Assembly: GCA_963770545.1 (NCBI GenBank)
Contig: CAVYQF010000034.1
Location: 62,001 to 126,000, forward strand
Source: RYN-230 sp963770545
GTDB lineage: Bacteria > Actinomycetota > Actinomycetes > Streptosporangiales > Streptosporangiaceae
Length of the DNA stretch: 64,000 bases
Direction of reading: 5' to 3'
Both the position numbers and the translations under genes were made by a program. Below, in pieces: positions 38,368 to 46,430 of this stretch; positions within the stretch are counted from its first letter, which is position 1, and the number at the start of each line of letters is the position of its first letter. Below the pieces are notes generated by a model. That model was not told the origin of the DNA. It saw only the letters and a program-made list of their open reading frames with translations, and searched no databases.

Positions 38368-39500
38368 AGACTCTGACCGTCCCGCTGACTGTTCACGACC
38401 AGCCCGGCTGGTGAGCTGGGCACGTCCGGATCGGCAGGCGAGTCGCTGACCAGGCTGACGATCACGCCATCGACCGTCCCGGTAACAGTGACGCGAACCC
38501 GGGAGATTGCGTTGACCAGGACCGCGATGGCCAGGTCTGTGATGGCCCGGCGGCCCTCGGGCGGGACCGCGGAGGGCTGCGGCCCCGGGAACTGGCTCCC
38601 GGGGAGCTGGGTTCCGGGGAATTGGGCGGCGGTCTCGATGTCCACCGCCACCCCGCGCCGCTGCGCGACGTCCGCGCAGGCGTGCAGCTCGTGGACCAGC
38701 GGGTCCGGCGTGTCGTCCGCCTCGGCGAACAGCCGCCGCAGCCGCGCCGCCTCGACCGCGCAGGCCCGCTGGACCGCCAGGTCGGCGGGATCGGCGGTGC
38801 CGGCCGCGAGGCCGCTCAGCAGCGGCTCGGCGGTCGCCCGCAGTTCCAGCCAGCGGGCCTGCCGGGCGCTGAGGATCCGGTCGGCCGCCGCCTGCCGGGC
38901 GGTGGCGTCCGCCTCCCTGGTCGCGGCCTCTTCCGCCTGCTGGGCTGGAACGTGCAGCGTCCGCGCGGCCACGGAGATGGCCACCTGGATTCCGGTCGAC
39001 CCGGCCAGGACCGTGATGAACGCCGCCACGTTCGGCTGGTGCAGGCCGTCATGAGCCAGCACCGCGAACATGGCCAGGGCCTCCAGGGTGAGGAACACGC
39101 CCAGCTCGGCCAGGGGGCGCCGGAGCAGCACCAGGACCCCGACCCAGCCCGCGACGCCCCAGGACCAGTTGGTTTCGAGCATCTGGGCGGGCGGGCAGGC
39201 CGCGGCGGCCGCGGTGCTGATCACCAGGGCCGCGGCGGCCAGCGCCCAGCCGGTCCCACGGCGGCTCGAGCCGCGCAGCAGCAGGACCGAGCCCGCCGCG
39301 ATGATCAGCGCGATCGCGCACCACGCCGCGACCTGGAACGAGTCGGATGAGTAGCTGCCCAGGTGGGCCAGGAGCAGCGGGCCCGCCCCGGCCAGCTGCC
39401 ACCCGGCCGCCGCGACCACCACCGCGATGTCGAGTGCCCGCGCGTACCGGGCCGCGAGCACCGCCGACGGCCGCGGACCCGGTGCCGTCTGCGCGGTCAT
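38337..39500 (-). CDS. Membrane sensor-like protein without phospho-accepting His (second sensor)
   Basis: 387 residues: four to five membrane helices (residues about 20-180), a coiled-coil (HVPAQQAEEAATREADATARQ), and a degenerate histidine-kinase-type ATPase domain (RRAITDLAIAVLVNAISRVRV). No clear DHP histidine and no G-boxes are visible. Between them is a short repeat (FPGTQLPGSQFPGPQ). It sits between a complete sensor kinase and the response regulator, overlapping both (ATGA at 39497), so it may sense a signal or modulate the kinase as a partner. Confidence 0.72.
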   Translation of the reverse strand: MTAQTAPGPRPSAVLAARYARALDIAVVVAAAGWQLAGAGPLLLAHLGSYSSDSFQVAAWCAIALIIAAGSVLLLRGSSRRGTGWALAAAALVISTAAAAACPPAQMLETNWSWGVAGWVGVLVLLRRPLAELGVFLTLEALAMFAVLAHDGLHQPNVAAFITVLAGSTGIQVAISVAARTLHVPAQQAEEAATREADATARQAAADRILSARQARWLELRATAEPLLSGLAAGTADPADLAVQRACAVEAARLRRLFAEADDTPDPLVHELHACADVAQRRGVAVDIETAAQFPGTQLPGSQFPGPQPSAVPPEGRRAITDLAIAVLVNAISRVRVTVTGTVDGVIVSLVSDSPADPDVPSSPAGLVVNSQRDGQSLWVEACWNTT

Positions 39501-40759
39501 CCTGGACCCCGGGCCGGCACGGCGGTGCCCTCACTCAGCCACTCCTGTGGGCCGGCGGTGCCCTCCCCGGGCCACCGCTGTGCTCCCGCGGTGCCCTCCC
39601 CGGGCCACCGCAGCGTCACCGTGGTGCCCACGCCAGGAGCGCCGGAGATCTCCGCCGTGCCGCCGATCTCTGCCATCCGGCCCTGGATGGATTCGGAGAT
39701 GCCCCGCCGCGACCGGGGTACTGACCGGGGGTCGAATCCCCGCCCCTGGTCGATGATCTCCACCACGACCTGGTCGTTTGCGTCGCGAACCCGCAACTCG
39801 GCCAGACCTGTCCCCGCGTGCCGGGCCACGTTGCGCAGCGCCTCAGCCGCGCAGTCCGCGATCCGGTCGAGGGCCGTGGCGGGCACGGTTCTCGTTGCGG
39901 AAAAGAAGGATGTGGAAACGCGCAGCGGGGCAGCTTCAGCGGCCACCGCGGCGAGACGCTCCGGCAGGTCCGCGTCCGGGGGGCCCAGCTCGGGGAGCGT
40001 GGGCCAGCTGTGCAGGACCTGCAGGTCGCGGGAGGCCTGCGCGGCCAGCACCGGCGAGGACATGTCCAGGGCGCCCGACGCGACCATGGTCAGCGTGGAC
40101 AGGATCGTGTCGTGCAGTCGGCGGTCCTGCTCCCGCTGGTCCGCCCGCCGGGCCGCCTCGACCTTCAGGTCCTGCTCCAGCTGAAGCTGGCGGCTGATGG
40201 CCGCGTCAGCGTTCCGCCCGCCCCGCCGGACCAGGACCATCAGGGCGGCCGTGGCCAGGGTCTGGAAGACCAGGTACGCGGCGCCCGCGGGATGCGCCAC
40301 GGTGATCACGTAAGCGATGATCACCACGGCGGCCACGGGCAGGCCCGCCGGGGGCGGGATGCAGAGCTGGGAGATGTAGATCGACGTACTGGCCAGGGGG
40401 AGCATCCAGGTGGTGCCCGCGGAGATCTCCGCGGCCGGCACCACCAGGTGATGCACGACGATCAGGGCCACGATGACCGCGGCGTCCGCGAGCACGAGGG
40501 GGCCGGTGATGCCGTGGCGGCCGACCCGGACGGCGAAGAATACCGACCACACGGACAGCGTGACCAGCGCGGCCGCGAGCCACGCCCCCGACACGGCGGC
40601 GGTCGCCGCCAGCGGCGCGGCCAGCACCACGGCGACCGCGATCCACAGCCGGAACCCCACCGCGTACCAGCCCACGAGCCGGTGCAGGGCCCGGTCGGAC
40701 GCGCTGCCGGTGCCGCGCAGGGGCCGTATCCAGTGGCGGCCCGCGCTGGTCCCCGTCAT
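39497..40759 (-). CDS. NarL-type sensor histidine kinase
   Basis: 420 residues: five to six membrane helices in the first 190, a dimerisation helix with RRLHDTILSTL (phospho-His), and a HATPase domain with ALRNVARHAG (N box) and IIDQGRGFDP (G1 box). The last about 30 residues are three copies of a PGEGTAG-type repeat. The ATG at 40759 is preceded by GGGAG. It is the first gene of a three-gene operon with a second sensor-like protein and a LuxR regulator. The signal is unknown. Confidence 0.88.
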   Translation of the reverse strand: MTGTSAGRHWIRPLRGTGSASDRALHRLVGWYAVGFRLWIAVAVVLAAPLAATAAVSGAWLAAALVTLSVWSVFFAVRVGRHGITGPLVLADAAVIVALIVVHHLVVPAAEISAGTTWMLPLASTSIYISQLCIPPPAGLPVAAVVIIAYVITVAHPAGAAYLVFQTLATAALMVLVRRGGRNADAAISRQLQLEQDLKVEAARRADQREQDRRLHDTILSTLTMVASGALDMSSPVLAAQASRDLQVLHSWPTLPELGPPDADLPERLAAVAAEAAPLRVSTSFFSATRTVPATALDRIADCAAEALRNVARHAGTGLAELRVRDANDQVVVEIIDQGRGFDPRSVPRSRRGISESIQGRMAEIGGTAEISGAPGVGTTVTLRWPGEGTAGAQRWPGEGTAGPQEWLSEGTAVPARGPG

Positions 40760-40984
40760 CGCGATCTCCCACACCTCTTGTCCCGCCCACCGAGCAGTAT
40801 GCGTCCGGGGATCGGGAATTGCGGCACGAATCTTAAAGAAACGCACTTCATAGTGGCTTAGCCGGACAATGTACTAAGAGAGTTCGTTAAAAGGCCGCAC
40901 CCGTGGGACCCCTGGGCCAGTTGGGGCCGTTAGGACTGTTGGGCCGGGGAGCCAGTTGGGCCGGGGGGCCCGCGCACGGCGTCG

Positions 40985-41045
40985 GGTAGTCAGCAGCTCC
41001 ACTAGCCCAGCAGCTCCACTAGTCCAGCAGCTCCACCGTGGTGAA
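40985..41045. repeat. Repeat overlapping the end of the small cupin gene
   Basis: Three copies of a 15-17 bp unit (AGCAGCTCCACTAG type) duplicate the 3' end and stop codon of the small cupin gene. The rest of the gap 40760-41018 holds degenerate TTGGGGCC-type repeats and no recognised element. Confidence 0.7.
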
Positions 41046-41273
41046 CCGGATCGGGGTGTCGCCGGCGTTCTCGAAATCGTGGATGGTCGGATCCTCCGGC
41101 GAGTGGTCGGAGTAATTGGTGTCGCCGACGTGATACTCGCGCGTGATGATCGCGCCGTCCGCGGTGCGCTGGCGGCCGATCCCACCGTCCACGACAGTCC
41201 AGAAGTAGCGCCGGGTGTGCGCGTGCGTGGCCCGCTCAGCGTGGCCGGGCGGGCGCTCACCGGGTGCTCCCAC
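41019..41273 (-). CDS. Small cupin-like protein
   Basis: 84 residues, THAHTRRYFWTVVDGG then TREYHVGDTNYSDH, resembling the second half of a cupin barrel with potential metal His residues. It starts with GTG inside the 3' end of the GntR gene (17-bp overlap). It is shorter than typical cupins (near 110 residues), so it could be truncated at its N-terminus. Coupling to the GntR regulator suggests joint expression. Confidence 0.5.
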   Translation of the reverse strand: MGAPGERPPGHAERATHAHTRRYFWTVVDGGIGRQRTADGAIITREYHVGDTNYSDHSPEDPTIHDFENAGDTPIRFTTVELLD

Positions 41274-42093
41274 CGGACCCCGGGTACTCGACCCGCCCCC
41301 GCATCTGCAGCCGGTAAGAGTAGCGGTCCGGGTGGAAGTGGTTGACCCCCAGTTCCAGCGGCACCAGATCCCGGTCACAGTAGAGCCGCTCGATCCGCAG
41401 GACCGGCACGCCCGGCGGGCAGCCCAGGTGGCGGGCGGTGTCTGGATCCGCGGCCACTGCGGTCGCGTTCTGCACCGCGGTGTGGATCTGCCGGTCACTG
41501 ACCTGATCCACGAGGCTGATCACGGTGAAGCGGGCGCCGTCGCCCGGTTCGGTGAGTGCCCTCAGCTCGGGCAGTTCCCGCAGCCTGCGGCCAATCTCCA
41601 GGGGGACATGGACCCGCGTGTGGCAGAACGGGAGGCCGTCGTGCAGCCGCAGGAAGGACATGGCCATCACGCTGTCCTCCGCGACCCGCAACGTGTCCGC
41701 CACCGCCAGGCTGGCCAGTACGTGCAGTGGCTCCACCACGCGCAGTTCGGTGTCCAGCGAGAGGGCCATCAGGTCGTCGATGCTGCCGAACGATCGCAGG
41801 TACCTGCCGTCGCCCGGGACCGCGAACGTGCCCCGCCCCCGGACCCGGTAGATAACGCCTTCGGCGACCAGGTCCTGGAAGGCGCGGCGCACGGTCTGGC
41901 GGCTCAGCCCGGTGGACGCGACCAGCTCGGCCTCGGTTGGCAGCCGCCGGCCCGGCGGGTAGCGTCCGGCCACGACCGCCTGCCGCAGCTCCGCCGCCAG
42001 CTGGCCGTACGCGGTGCCCTGACCAGGACCCGCCCCGGCGTCGGCCGGGCCCGGCCGCGCGGCCGCCCGGCGCGGTGTCACATCGGGCGGCAT
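41257..42093 (-). CDS. GntR-family regulator, HutC type (UTRA domain)
   Basis: About 278 residues. After a Pro/Ala-rich stretch comes a GntR winged helix (YGQLAAELRQAVVAGRYPPG to SRQTVRRAFQDLVAEGVI), then a UTRA ligand domain (about 110-275) that usually binds a sugar phosphate or amino acid derivative. The start is uncertain: ATG 42093 is used, while an open frame continues upstream to 42264. The 348 bp between it and the glycosidase gene (42094-42441) hold a promoter-like region and a strong hairpin. It may control the neighbouring glycosidase. Confidence 0.85.
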   Translation of the reverse strand: MPPDVTPRRAAARPGPADAGAGPGQGTAYGQLAAELRQAVVAGRYPPGRRLPTEAELVASTGLSRQTVRRAFQDLVAEGVIYRVRGRGTFAVPGDGRYLRSFGSIDDLMALSLDTELRVVEPLHVLASLAVADTLRVAEDSVMAMSFLRLHDGLPFCHTRVHVPLEIGRRLRELPELRALTEPGDGARFTVISLVDQVSDRQIHTAVQNATAVAADPDTARHLGCPPGVPVLRIERLYCDRDLVPLELGVNHFHPDRYSYRLQMRGRVEYPGSGGSTR

Positions 42094-42398
42094 GGGCGGC
42101 ACGACCCGCAGCGTGACGCGGGTGGCTCGGGTGGGTCTGGCTGCCAACGCGACTCCTGCTTGGTCGCTGGGTGAGCGGGTGGCCGTCCGAACGCGCCGCG
42201 GGCCCGTATCGCGAACTTTAGACGGCCATATTGTGGCGCGTCCGGTGATCGCGTCAAGAGCCAATGGCGCCCTTCCTGACTGGGATTACCGATCCTGCCG
42301 GGCGACCTCAGGAGAAGGGGTGACGGCCGGGTTTGCCTTGTGAACGCAGTAACACGCAGATTTGGCCGGTCCAATCCGCCCGCCGCCCAACCGGGCCA

Positions 42399-42435
42399 GG
42401 CGCGCGGCGGCCCGGCTTCCGGGCCGCCGCGCGCC
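42399..42435 (-). terminator. Strong hairpin terminator of the glycosidase gene
   Basis: A perfect 17-bp GC stem (42399-42415 and 42419-42435) with a CTT loop starts 6 bp after the glycosidase stop. No U-tract follows, as is usual in high-GC actinobacteria. Confidence 0.75.
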
Positions 42436-42441
42436 GAATGG

Positions 42442-44610
42442 TCAGCTCGCGGGGTGCTTGAGCTGCACGGTCACCGAGTGGGTGGCGGGGGATAGGGTCA
42501 CGCTGCCCGTTTGCTGGTTCACCGTGCCCGCGCTGGCCGAGGCGATGTTGTTCACGAACGCGGGCAGCTGGAACAGCACCGGCGCGGCCGGAGGCTGCCC
42601 GGTCAGGGTGAGCGTGACCGAGCTGCCGTGCCCCTGGATGGTCAGCCCCAGGTGGTGACCGTCCGTGGTCGGGAAGTTGGCCAGCTGGATGGGCTGCCCG
42701 CCGCTGAGCCAGGAGCCCGGCACGCCGCGGCCGACGACCAGGTCACCGTCGGACCGCTGCGCGGCGATCGAGTCCAGCAGCACCATGTTGGCGTTGGCCA
42801 TGCCCCAGGCGTGCGGCGAGGAGCCGTTACCCGCCTCCGGGTGGGTTCCGGCCCACGGCGAACCCGGGTTGGGGAACTGCTGGCTTTCCCACCACGAGTA
42901 CGGGCCGCTCTGCCCATTCGAGATCATGAACTCGTAGCTGAGGATGCCCTGGTCCCGGTGATCGGCGCTGGCCAGGCCCCACTCCCCGTAGCCGGCGTTG
43001 TAGGCGGTGCTGTAGTACTGCGTGGGGTAGCCGCCGAACGTGTTGGGCGGGAGCTTCCCGGCCAGCCGGCCGAAGCCGTAGTCGTACGTAGCGTCGATCA
43101 GGCTGACACCCGGACCACTGAGCGGGGCGCCGAACAGGTAGCCGTCCCAGGCCCACCGGCCGAACAGGAACGGCGCCGCCCAGTTGGCGTCCTCGGCGTT
43201 GGAGCACCGGTTGTCGGTGTTCGGCTCGATCATCGAGCACGGCAGGTAGTTCAGGTGACCGGCCGAGATCGTCGCGTTCAGCGTCTTGTTCACCGCCGCG
43301 AGCAGGCTGGCGTACTGCGCCGCGGCCCACTTCGCCTCGGCCGGGTCGCCGACCTTCTTGGCCAGCCACTCGTAGGTGGCCAGGCCGGTCAGCGCGGTGT
43401 AGTTGTCGATGGTCCAGTAGCCGTTGGCGTCGATGTCGTTGGTCTTCTCCATGATCCCGCCCGGCCCGGTCCGGTCCGCGGCGATCAGGTGCGCGGTGTC
43501 CTTGATGCTCGGCTCGGTCTTGCCCCCCGGGCCCTGGGTGGCGAAGTTGGCCTTCACGAAGCTCAGGTCACCAGTCTTCAGCAGGTACAGGGCCCACACC
43601 CACGGGTAGGTCCACACCCCGTCGTCGTACTGGGTCTGGGAGCCGATCACGTACCGGGCCCGGTCCAGCAGCGCGTGCGCGCCGGTGGTGTAGCCCTGGG
43701 TGAACAGGTTGGCCAGGATGCCGATGACGTCGTGGCTGAACTCGGTGTCGTAGCCGTTCGCGCCGGTCCGCAGCTGGTTGCCGGACCGGATGATCTGCGT
43801 GTAGATGAACCCGGTGCGGTAGGCGTCAGCCAGGCTGGCGTCCGGCAGGCTGACGATCTGGGCGATGGCCGAAAGCTGCTGGTTCCAGTAGGCCCGCATG
43901 TGCGCGAAATGCTGGTCGTAGCCGCCCGCGCCCGCCAGCGCCGACGCCGAGGGCCAGGCGTAGGTCCCGCCGAAGCGGTCCGCGGCCACCGCATAGTCGT
44001 GGTTCACGGTGCCATGCGCAGGCACGGTGTCGCTCGCGGAGTTGAGCGGGATCAGCCCCGCCGAGGCCTGGGGGTCGATGCTGAGCGCCTGCCCGGTCGG
44101 GTTGCTGACCTGGACCCGGCTGTAGATCACCACATACGCGTGGCCGCCGATGCTGACCTTGTCGCCGAAGTTCGTGATCGAGATACGGGCGCCGTCCCGG
44201 TGGAAGGTGGTCACCAGGGCCGGCAGGTAGCCGTCGGCGTTGGCCCAGGTGGTCGTGCTGTCGTCATAGACGCCGTAGCCGTAGGTGGTGCCGGTGACCG
44301 GCGTGGTCGTGCCGTCGCCGGGCCGGCCCTTGCTGATCACGAAGAAACTCCCGCCCAGGCAGGCGGGGACGCCCTGGTGGTTCCCGGTCCAGCCGAGCAC
44401 GCTGGCGTCACCGAACGTCCCGTACACGGTCTGGTTCCCGGCCGCGCCGTTGGCTGCGCAGCTGTACGGCGGCGCCGTCACCGTCGCTGAGCTGGCGGCC
44501 TGTGCCGCGGGCAGGGCCCCGGCGGCCAGCGCCGCCGTTCCGGTGAACGCGAGTGCTGCCCACCACGCCGAGCGCCACCGGAACCGGCGCTGCCTCTTCC
44601 TTGAGGTCAT
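42442..44610 (-). CDS. Secreted six-hairpin glycosidase-like protein
   Basis: 722 residues. A signal peptide is clear: basic RKRQRRFRWR, a hydrophobic core, then an Ala-rich end AAQAAS. The mature protein has an N-terminal beta domain, then an (alpha/alpha) barrel-like region (GFIYTQIIRSGNQLRTGANGY, WTYPWVWALYLLKTGDLSF, AHLIAADRTGPGG) as in GH15/GH63/GH65-type six-hairpin enzymes, and a C-terminal beta-sandwich. Probably an extracellular glucan or oligosaccharide hydrolase; specificity is unknown. GGAGGAG precedes the ATG. It is divergent from nothing nearby and lies downstream of the 45519 gene on the same strand. Confidence 0.72.
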   Translation of the reverse strand: MTSRKRQRRFRWRSAWWAALAFTGTAALAAGALPAAQAASSATVTAPPYSCAANGAAGNQTVYGTFGDASVLGWTGNHQGVPACLGGSFFVISKGRPGDGTTTPVTGTTYGYGVYDDSTTTWANADGYLPALVTTFHRDGARISITNFGDKVSIGGHAYVVIYSRVQVSNPTGQALSIDPQASAGLIPLNSASDTVPAHGTVNHDYAVAADRFGGTYAWPSASALAGAGGYDQHFAHMRAYWNQQLSAIAQIVSLPDASLADAYRTGFIYTQIIRSGNQLRTGANGYDTEFSHDVIGILANLFTQGYTTGAHALLDRARYVIGSQTQYDDGVWTYPWVWALYLLKTGDLSFVKANFATQGPGGKTEPSIKDTAHLIAADRTGPGGIMEKTNDIDANGYWTIDNYTALTGLATYEWLAKKVGDPAEAKWAAAQYASLLAAVNKTLNATISAGHLNYLPCSMIEPNTDNRCSNAEDANWAAPFLFGRWAWDGYLFGAPLSGPGVSLIDATYDYGFGRLAGKLPPNTFGGYPTQYYSTAYNAGYGEWGLASADHRDQGILSYEFMISNGQSGPYSWWESQQFPNPGSPWAGTHPEAGNGSSPHAWGMANANMVLLDSIAAQRSDGDLVVGRGVPGSWLSGGQPIQLANFPTTDGHHLGLTIQGHGSSVTLTLTGQPPAAPVLFQLPAFVNNIASASAGTVNQQTGSVTLSPATHSVTVQLKHPAS

Positions 44611-44694
44611 GGCTCCTCCGCTGTCCTGGCCAGCGGCCCCGCGGGGCCCACCCCCGGCGGTTGCCCGCCAGCCGCAGACCGGGTACCCGGACAG

Positions 44695-44717
44695 GGGCGG
44701 CCCTAACACGGCCGCCC
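44695..44717 (-). terminator. Hairpin after the PadR-linked membrane protein gene
   Basis: A perfect 8-bp stem (GGGCGGCC and GGCCGCCC) with loop CTAACAC lies 44 bp after the stop at 44761. It is followed by the glycosidase promoter region. Confidence 0.5.
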
Positions 44718-44760
44718 TAACCCGGCAGCAGCGCCGATGCGGTGCCCGGCACGGTGCCGA

Positions 44761-45519
44761 TCACGCCCTGGCCGTGGGCGCTGGCGGCACCGCGGTGGGT
44801 TCACGTGCGACGGCCTGGTTCCGCACGGGCAGGAAGAGGGTGAGGGCCGTGACAAAGGCCAAGATCTTCGACACCACGTTCAGCGTGATGGGGGCGGGAG
44901 CAGAGGGGTAGCCGAACCCGAACAGGGCCCAGAGGGCGAACACCACCAGCATCGCCGCGAAGGACCAGAAGGTCGCTCTGGACACGCTCACCATAGGGGA
45001 GAGCGTCAGGAGCGCCAGCGTGGTGAGCGCGATGGCGAACAGCGGCACGAAGAACAGCGCCCGGTACCAGGCCGGATCCGGAGGGATCGGATAAGTCCGG
45101 GTCACGATGATGAGGTCGAACGGCAGCTCGAAGATCCACGGTGCGGCCAGGGCACCAATGGCGGCGCTCCCGAGCCGGGTCACCGGGCCGTACGGGCTGG
45201 CGATGAGGATGATGACGAAGACGGCGATCACGCCGAGCCCGGTGACCGGGGTGATCGGATCGGTGGGTACGGTCCGGCCCGGGAATTCATGGCGCAGCTG
45301 GTGGACGTAGACGGAGGCGCAGACCAGGAACGTCGTGATGGCCAGGACCCAGATCGCGATCATGAGGTTCGCGACGGCCGGGCGCGGCCTCCGGGCCCGG
45401 AAGGGGCCGGGCCACCGGGTTCCCGCGTAGGCCAGGCCGCCCGCAACGACCAGCAGCGTCACGGCGAGCCCGGCCCGGGCGGTGCCGCTGTAGCTGATCC
45501 AGGTCCCTTCGGTGCTCAT
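44761..45519 (-). CDS. Multi-pass membrane protein of the PadR operon
   Basis: 252 residues with six to seven predicted membrane helices (LAVTLLVVAGGLAYAG, LMIAIWVLAITTFLVCASV, GVIAVFVIILIASP and others). No recognised family. It lies third in a minus-strand operon led by a PadR repressor. The frame upstream overlaps the preceding gene by 233 bp, which is probably an artefact of a lost stop in that gene. A role in stress or transport cannot be decided. Confidence 0.62.
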   Translation of the reverse strand: MSTEGTWISYSGTARAGLAVTLLVVAGGLAYAGTRWPGPFRARRPRPAVANLMIAIWVLAITTFLVCASVYVHQLRHEFPGRTVPTDPITPVTGLGVIAVFVIILIASPYGPVTRLGSAAIGALAAPWIFELPFDLIIVTRTYPIPPDPAWYRALFFVPLFAIALTTLALLTLSPMVSVSRATFWSFAAMLVVFALWALFGFGYPSAPAPITLNVVSKILAFVTALTLFLPVRNQAVAREPTAVPPAPTARA

Positions 45520-45958
45520 GGTCGCTGTCCCTCTCTCCGGGCGCCCTGCTCCTGGTCGCTCCGGTCCGCCATTCCTGTTCTTCCTGCACGGTCAGGAACT
45601 TGACGAATTCCAGCAGGGCCCAGGCCATGACGACCAGCACCAGGAATATCCTGGCCGGCGAAGTCTCGAAGTACGGCCGTCCCGGTGCGCCGCCGTTCCC
45701 GGCCCGGGACACGGCCAGCCCGATCCCGGCCCCGGCGGTGAGAGCCGCCACGCCACCCAGCGCCGCCGCCGGGGATCGGGCCAGGGCCCGGCCGTGCTCG
45801 ATGGCCGCGCCTTCGACCAGCTGCAGCCCGGCCCGCAGCCGGGTGGTCTGTCCCTCGCTGATCAGCTCCTCGGTGAGGTCGCCGACCTCGCCGCCGTACC
45901 GCTCCCGCCAGGCCCGGGGGTGCAGCGCGACGAGCCTGCGCACGGGCCAGCGGCTCAC
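45287..45958 (-). CDS. PadR-linked membrane protein, C-terminus uncertain
   Basis: The first about 145 residues look real: RRLVALHPRAWRERYGGEVGDLTEELI is the usual N-terminal segment of actinobacterial proteins encoded next to PadR regulators, followed by two membrane helices (GGVAALTAGAGIGLAV, ARIFLVLVVMAWALLEFV). After VQEEQEWRTG the sequence turns Arg-rich and runs antisense-like through the next gene. A stop that overlaps the next ATG exists in the neighbouring frame at 45516-45519, suggesting a frame change near 45550. The GTG start overlaps the PadR stop by 4 bp. Confidence 0.6.
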   Translation of the reverse strand: MSRWPVRRLVALHPRAWRERYGGEVGDLTEELISEGQTTRLRAGLQLVEGAAIEHGRALARSPAAALGGVAALTAGAGIGLAVSRAGNGGAPGRPYFETSPARIFLVLVVMAWALLEFVKFLTVQEEQEWRTGATRSRAPGERDSDHEHRRDLDQLQRHRPGRARRDAAGRCGRPGLRGNPVARPLPGPEAAPGRREPHDRDLGPGHHDVPGLRLRLRPPAAP

Positions 45959-46272
45959 GACGGGACCGCCGAGATCCGCCGCAGCCCCACCGCGGCGACC
46001 CGGGACGCCTGCAGCAGGCGGGCCCGCAGTTCTTCCCGGCCCGCCGCGGTGATCTGGTACGGGCACCGGCGGTCGCTGGCCGGCAGCGCCTCGACCAGGC
46101 CGGCCCGCTCGAGCTTGGCCAGCGCCCCGTAGAGGGTGCCCGCGCCCAGCGTGACCCCCGCGAAGACCTCGATGTCCTTGATGAGTGCGTAGCCGTGCTT
46201 TGGCCCGTCGGCCAGGCTGGTCAGGACCAGGATGCCGCGATCGGAGGATCCGCGGATGGACTCCCTGGTCAT
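45955..46272 (-). CDS. PadR-family transcriptional regulator
   Basis: 105 residues with a winged helix: RGILVLTSLADGPKHGYALIKDI then TLGAGTLYGALAKLERAGLVEAL. PadR proteins repress their own operon and often a membrane or efflux gene, and release on ligand binding. A palindromic site (TTCCGAT-N8-ATCGGAA) lies 23 bp upstream of the start, fitting autoregulation. It heads an operon with two membrane protein genes. Confidence 0.88.
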   Translation of the reverse strand: MTRESIRGSSDRGILVLTSLADGPKHGYALIKDIEVFAGVTLGAGTLYGALAKLERAGLVEALPASDRRCPYQITAAGREELRARLLQASRVAAVGLRRISAVPS

Positions 46273-46294
46273 CGCGACCGCCTTCGCTAGCTAC

Positions 46295-46316
46295 TTCCGA
46301 TCCGACTATATCGGAA
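46295..46316. promoter_or_regulatory. Probable PadR operator
   Basis: Perfect 7-bp inverted repeat TTCCGAT and ATCGGAA spaced by 8 bp, in the AT-rich promoter just before the PadR gene. Spacing of one helical turn suits a winged-helix dimer. Confidence 0.6.
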
Positions 46317-46386
46317 AGTGTACTAGCGCAAGGCCAGGGTCCATCTGCCCAGCCCGCCGGACCGGCGCGAGGCCCGGGCCCATGTG

Positions 46387-46429
46387 CCCCGCCCGCCGGG
46401 CCAGCCTCAGGCCGGCCCGGCGGACGGGG
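46387..46429 (-). terminator. Hairpin terminator of the permease gene
   Basis: A 16-bp stem with a single mismatch (46387-46402 with 46414-46429) and an 11-nt loop starts right after the permease stop at 46431. It may also end leftward BMC-locus transcription. Confidence 0.65.
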
Positions 46430-46430
46430 G

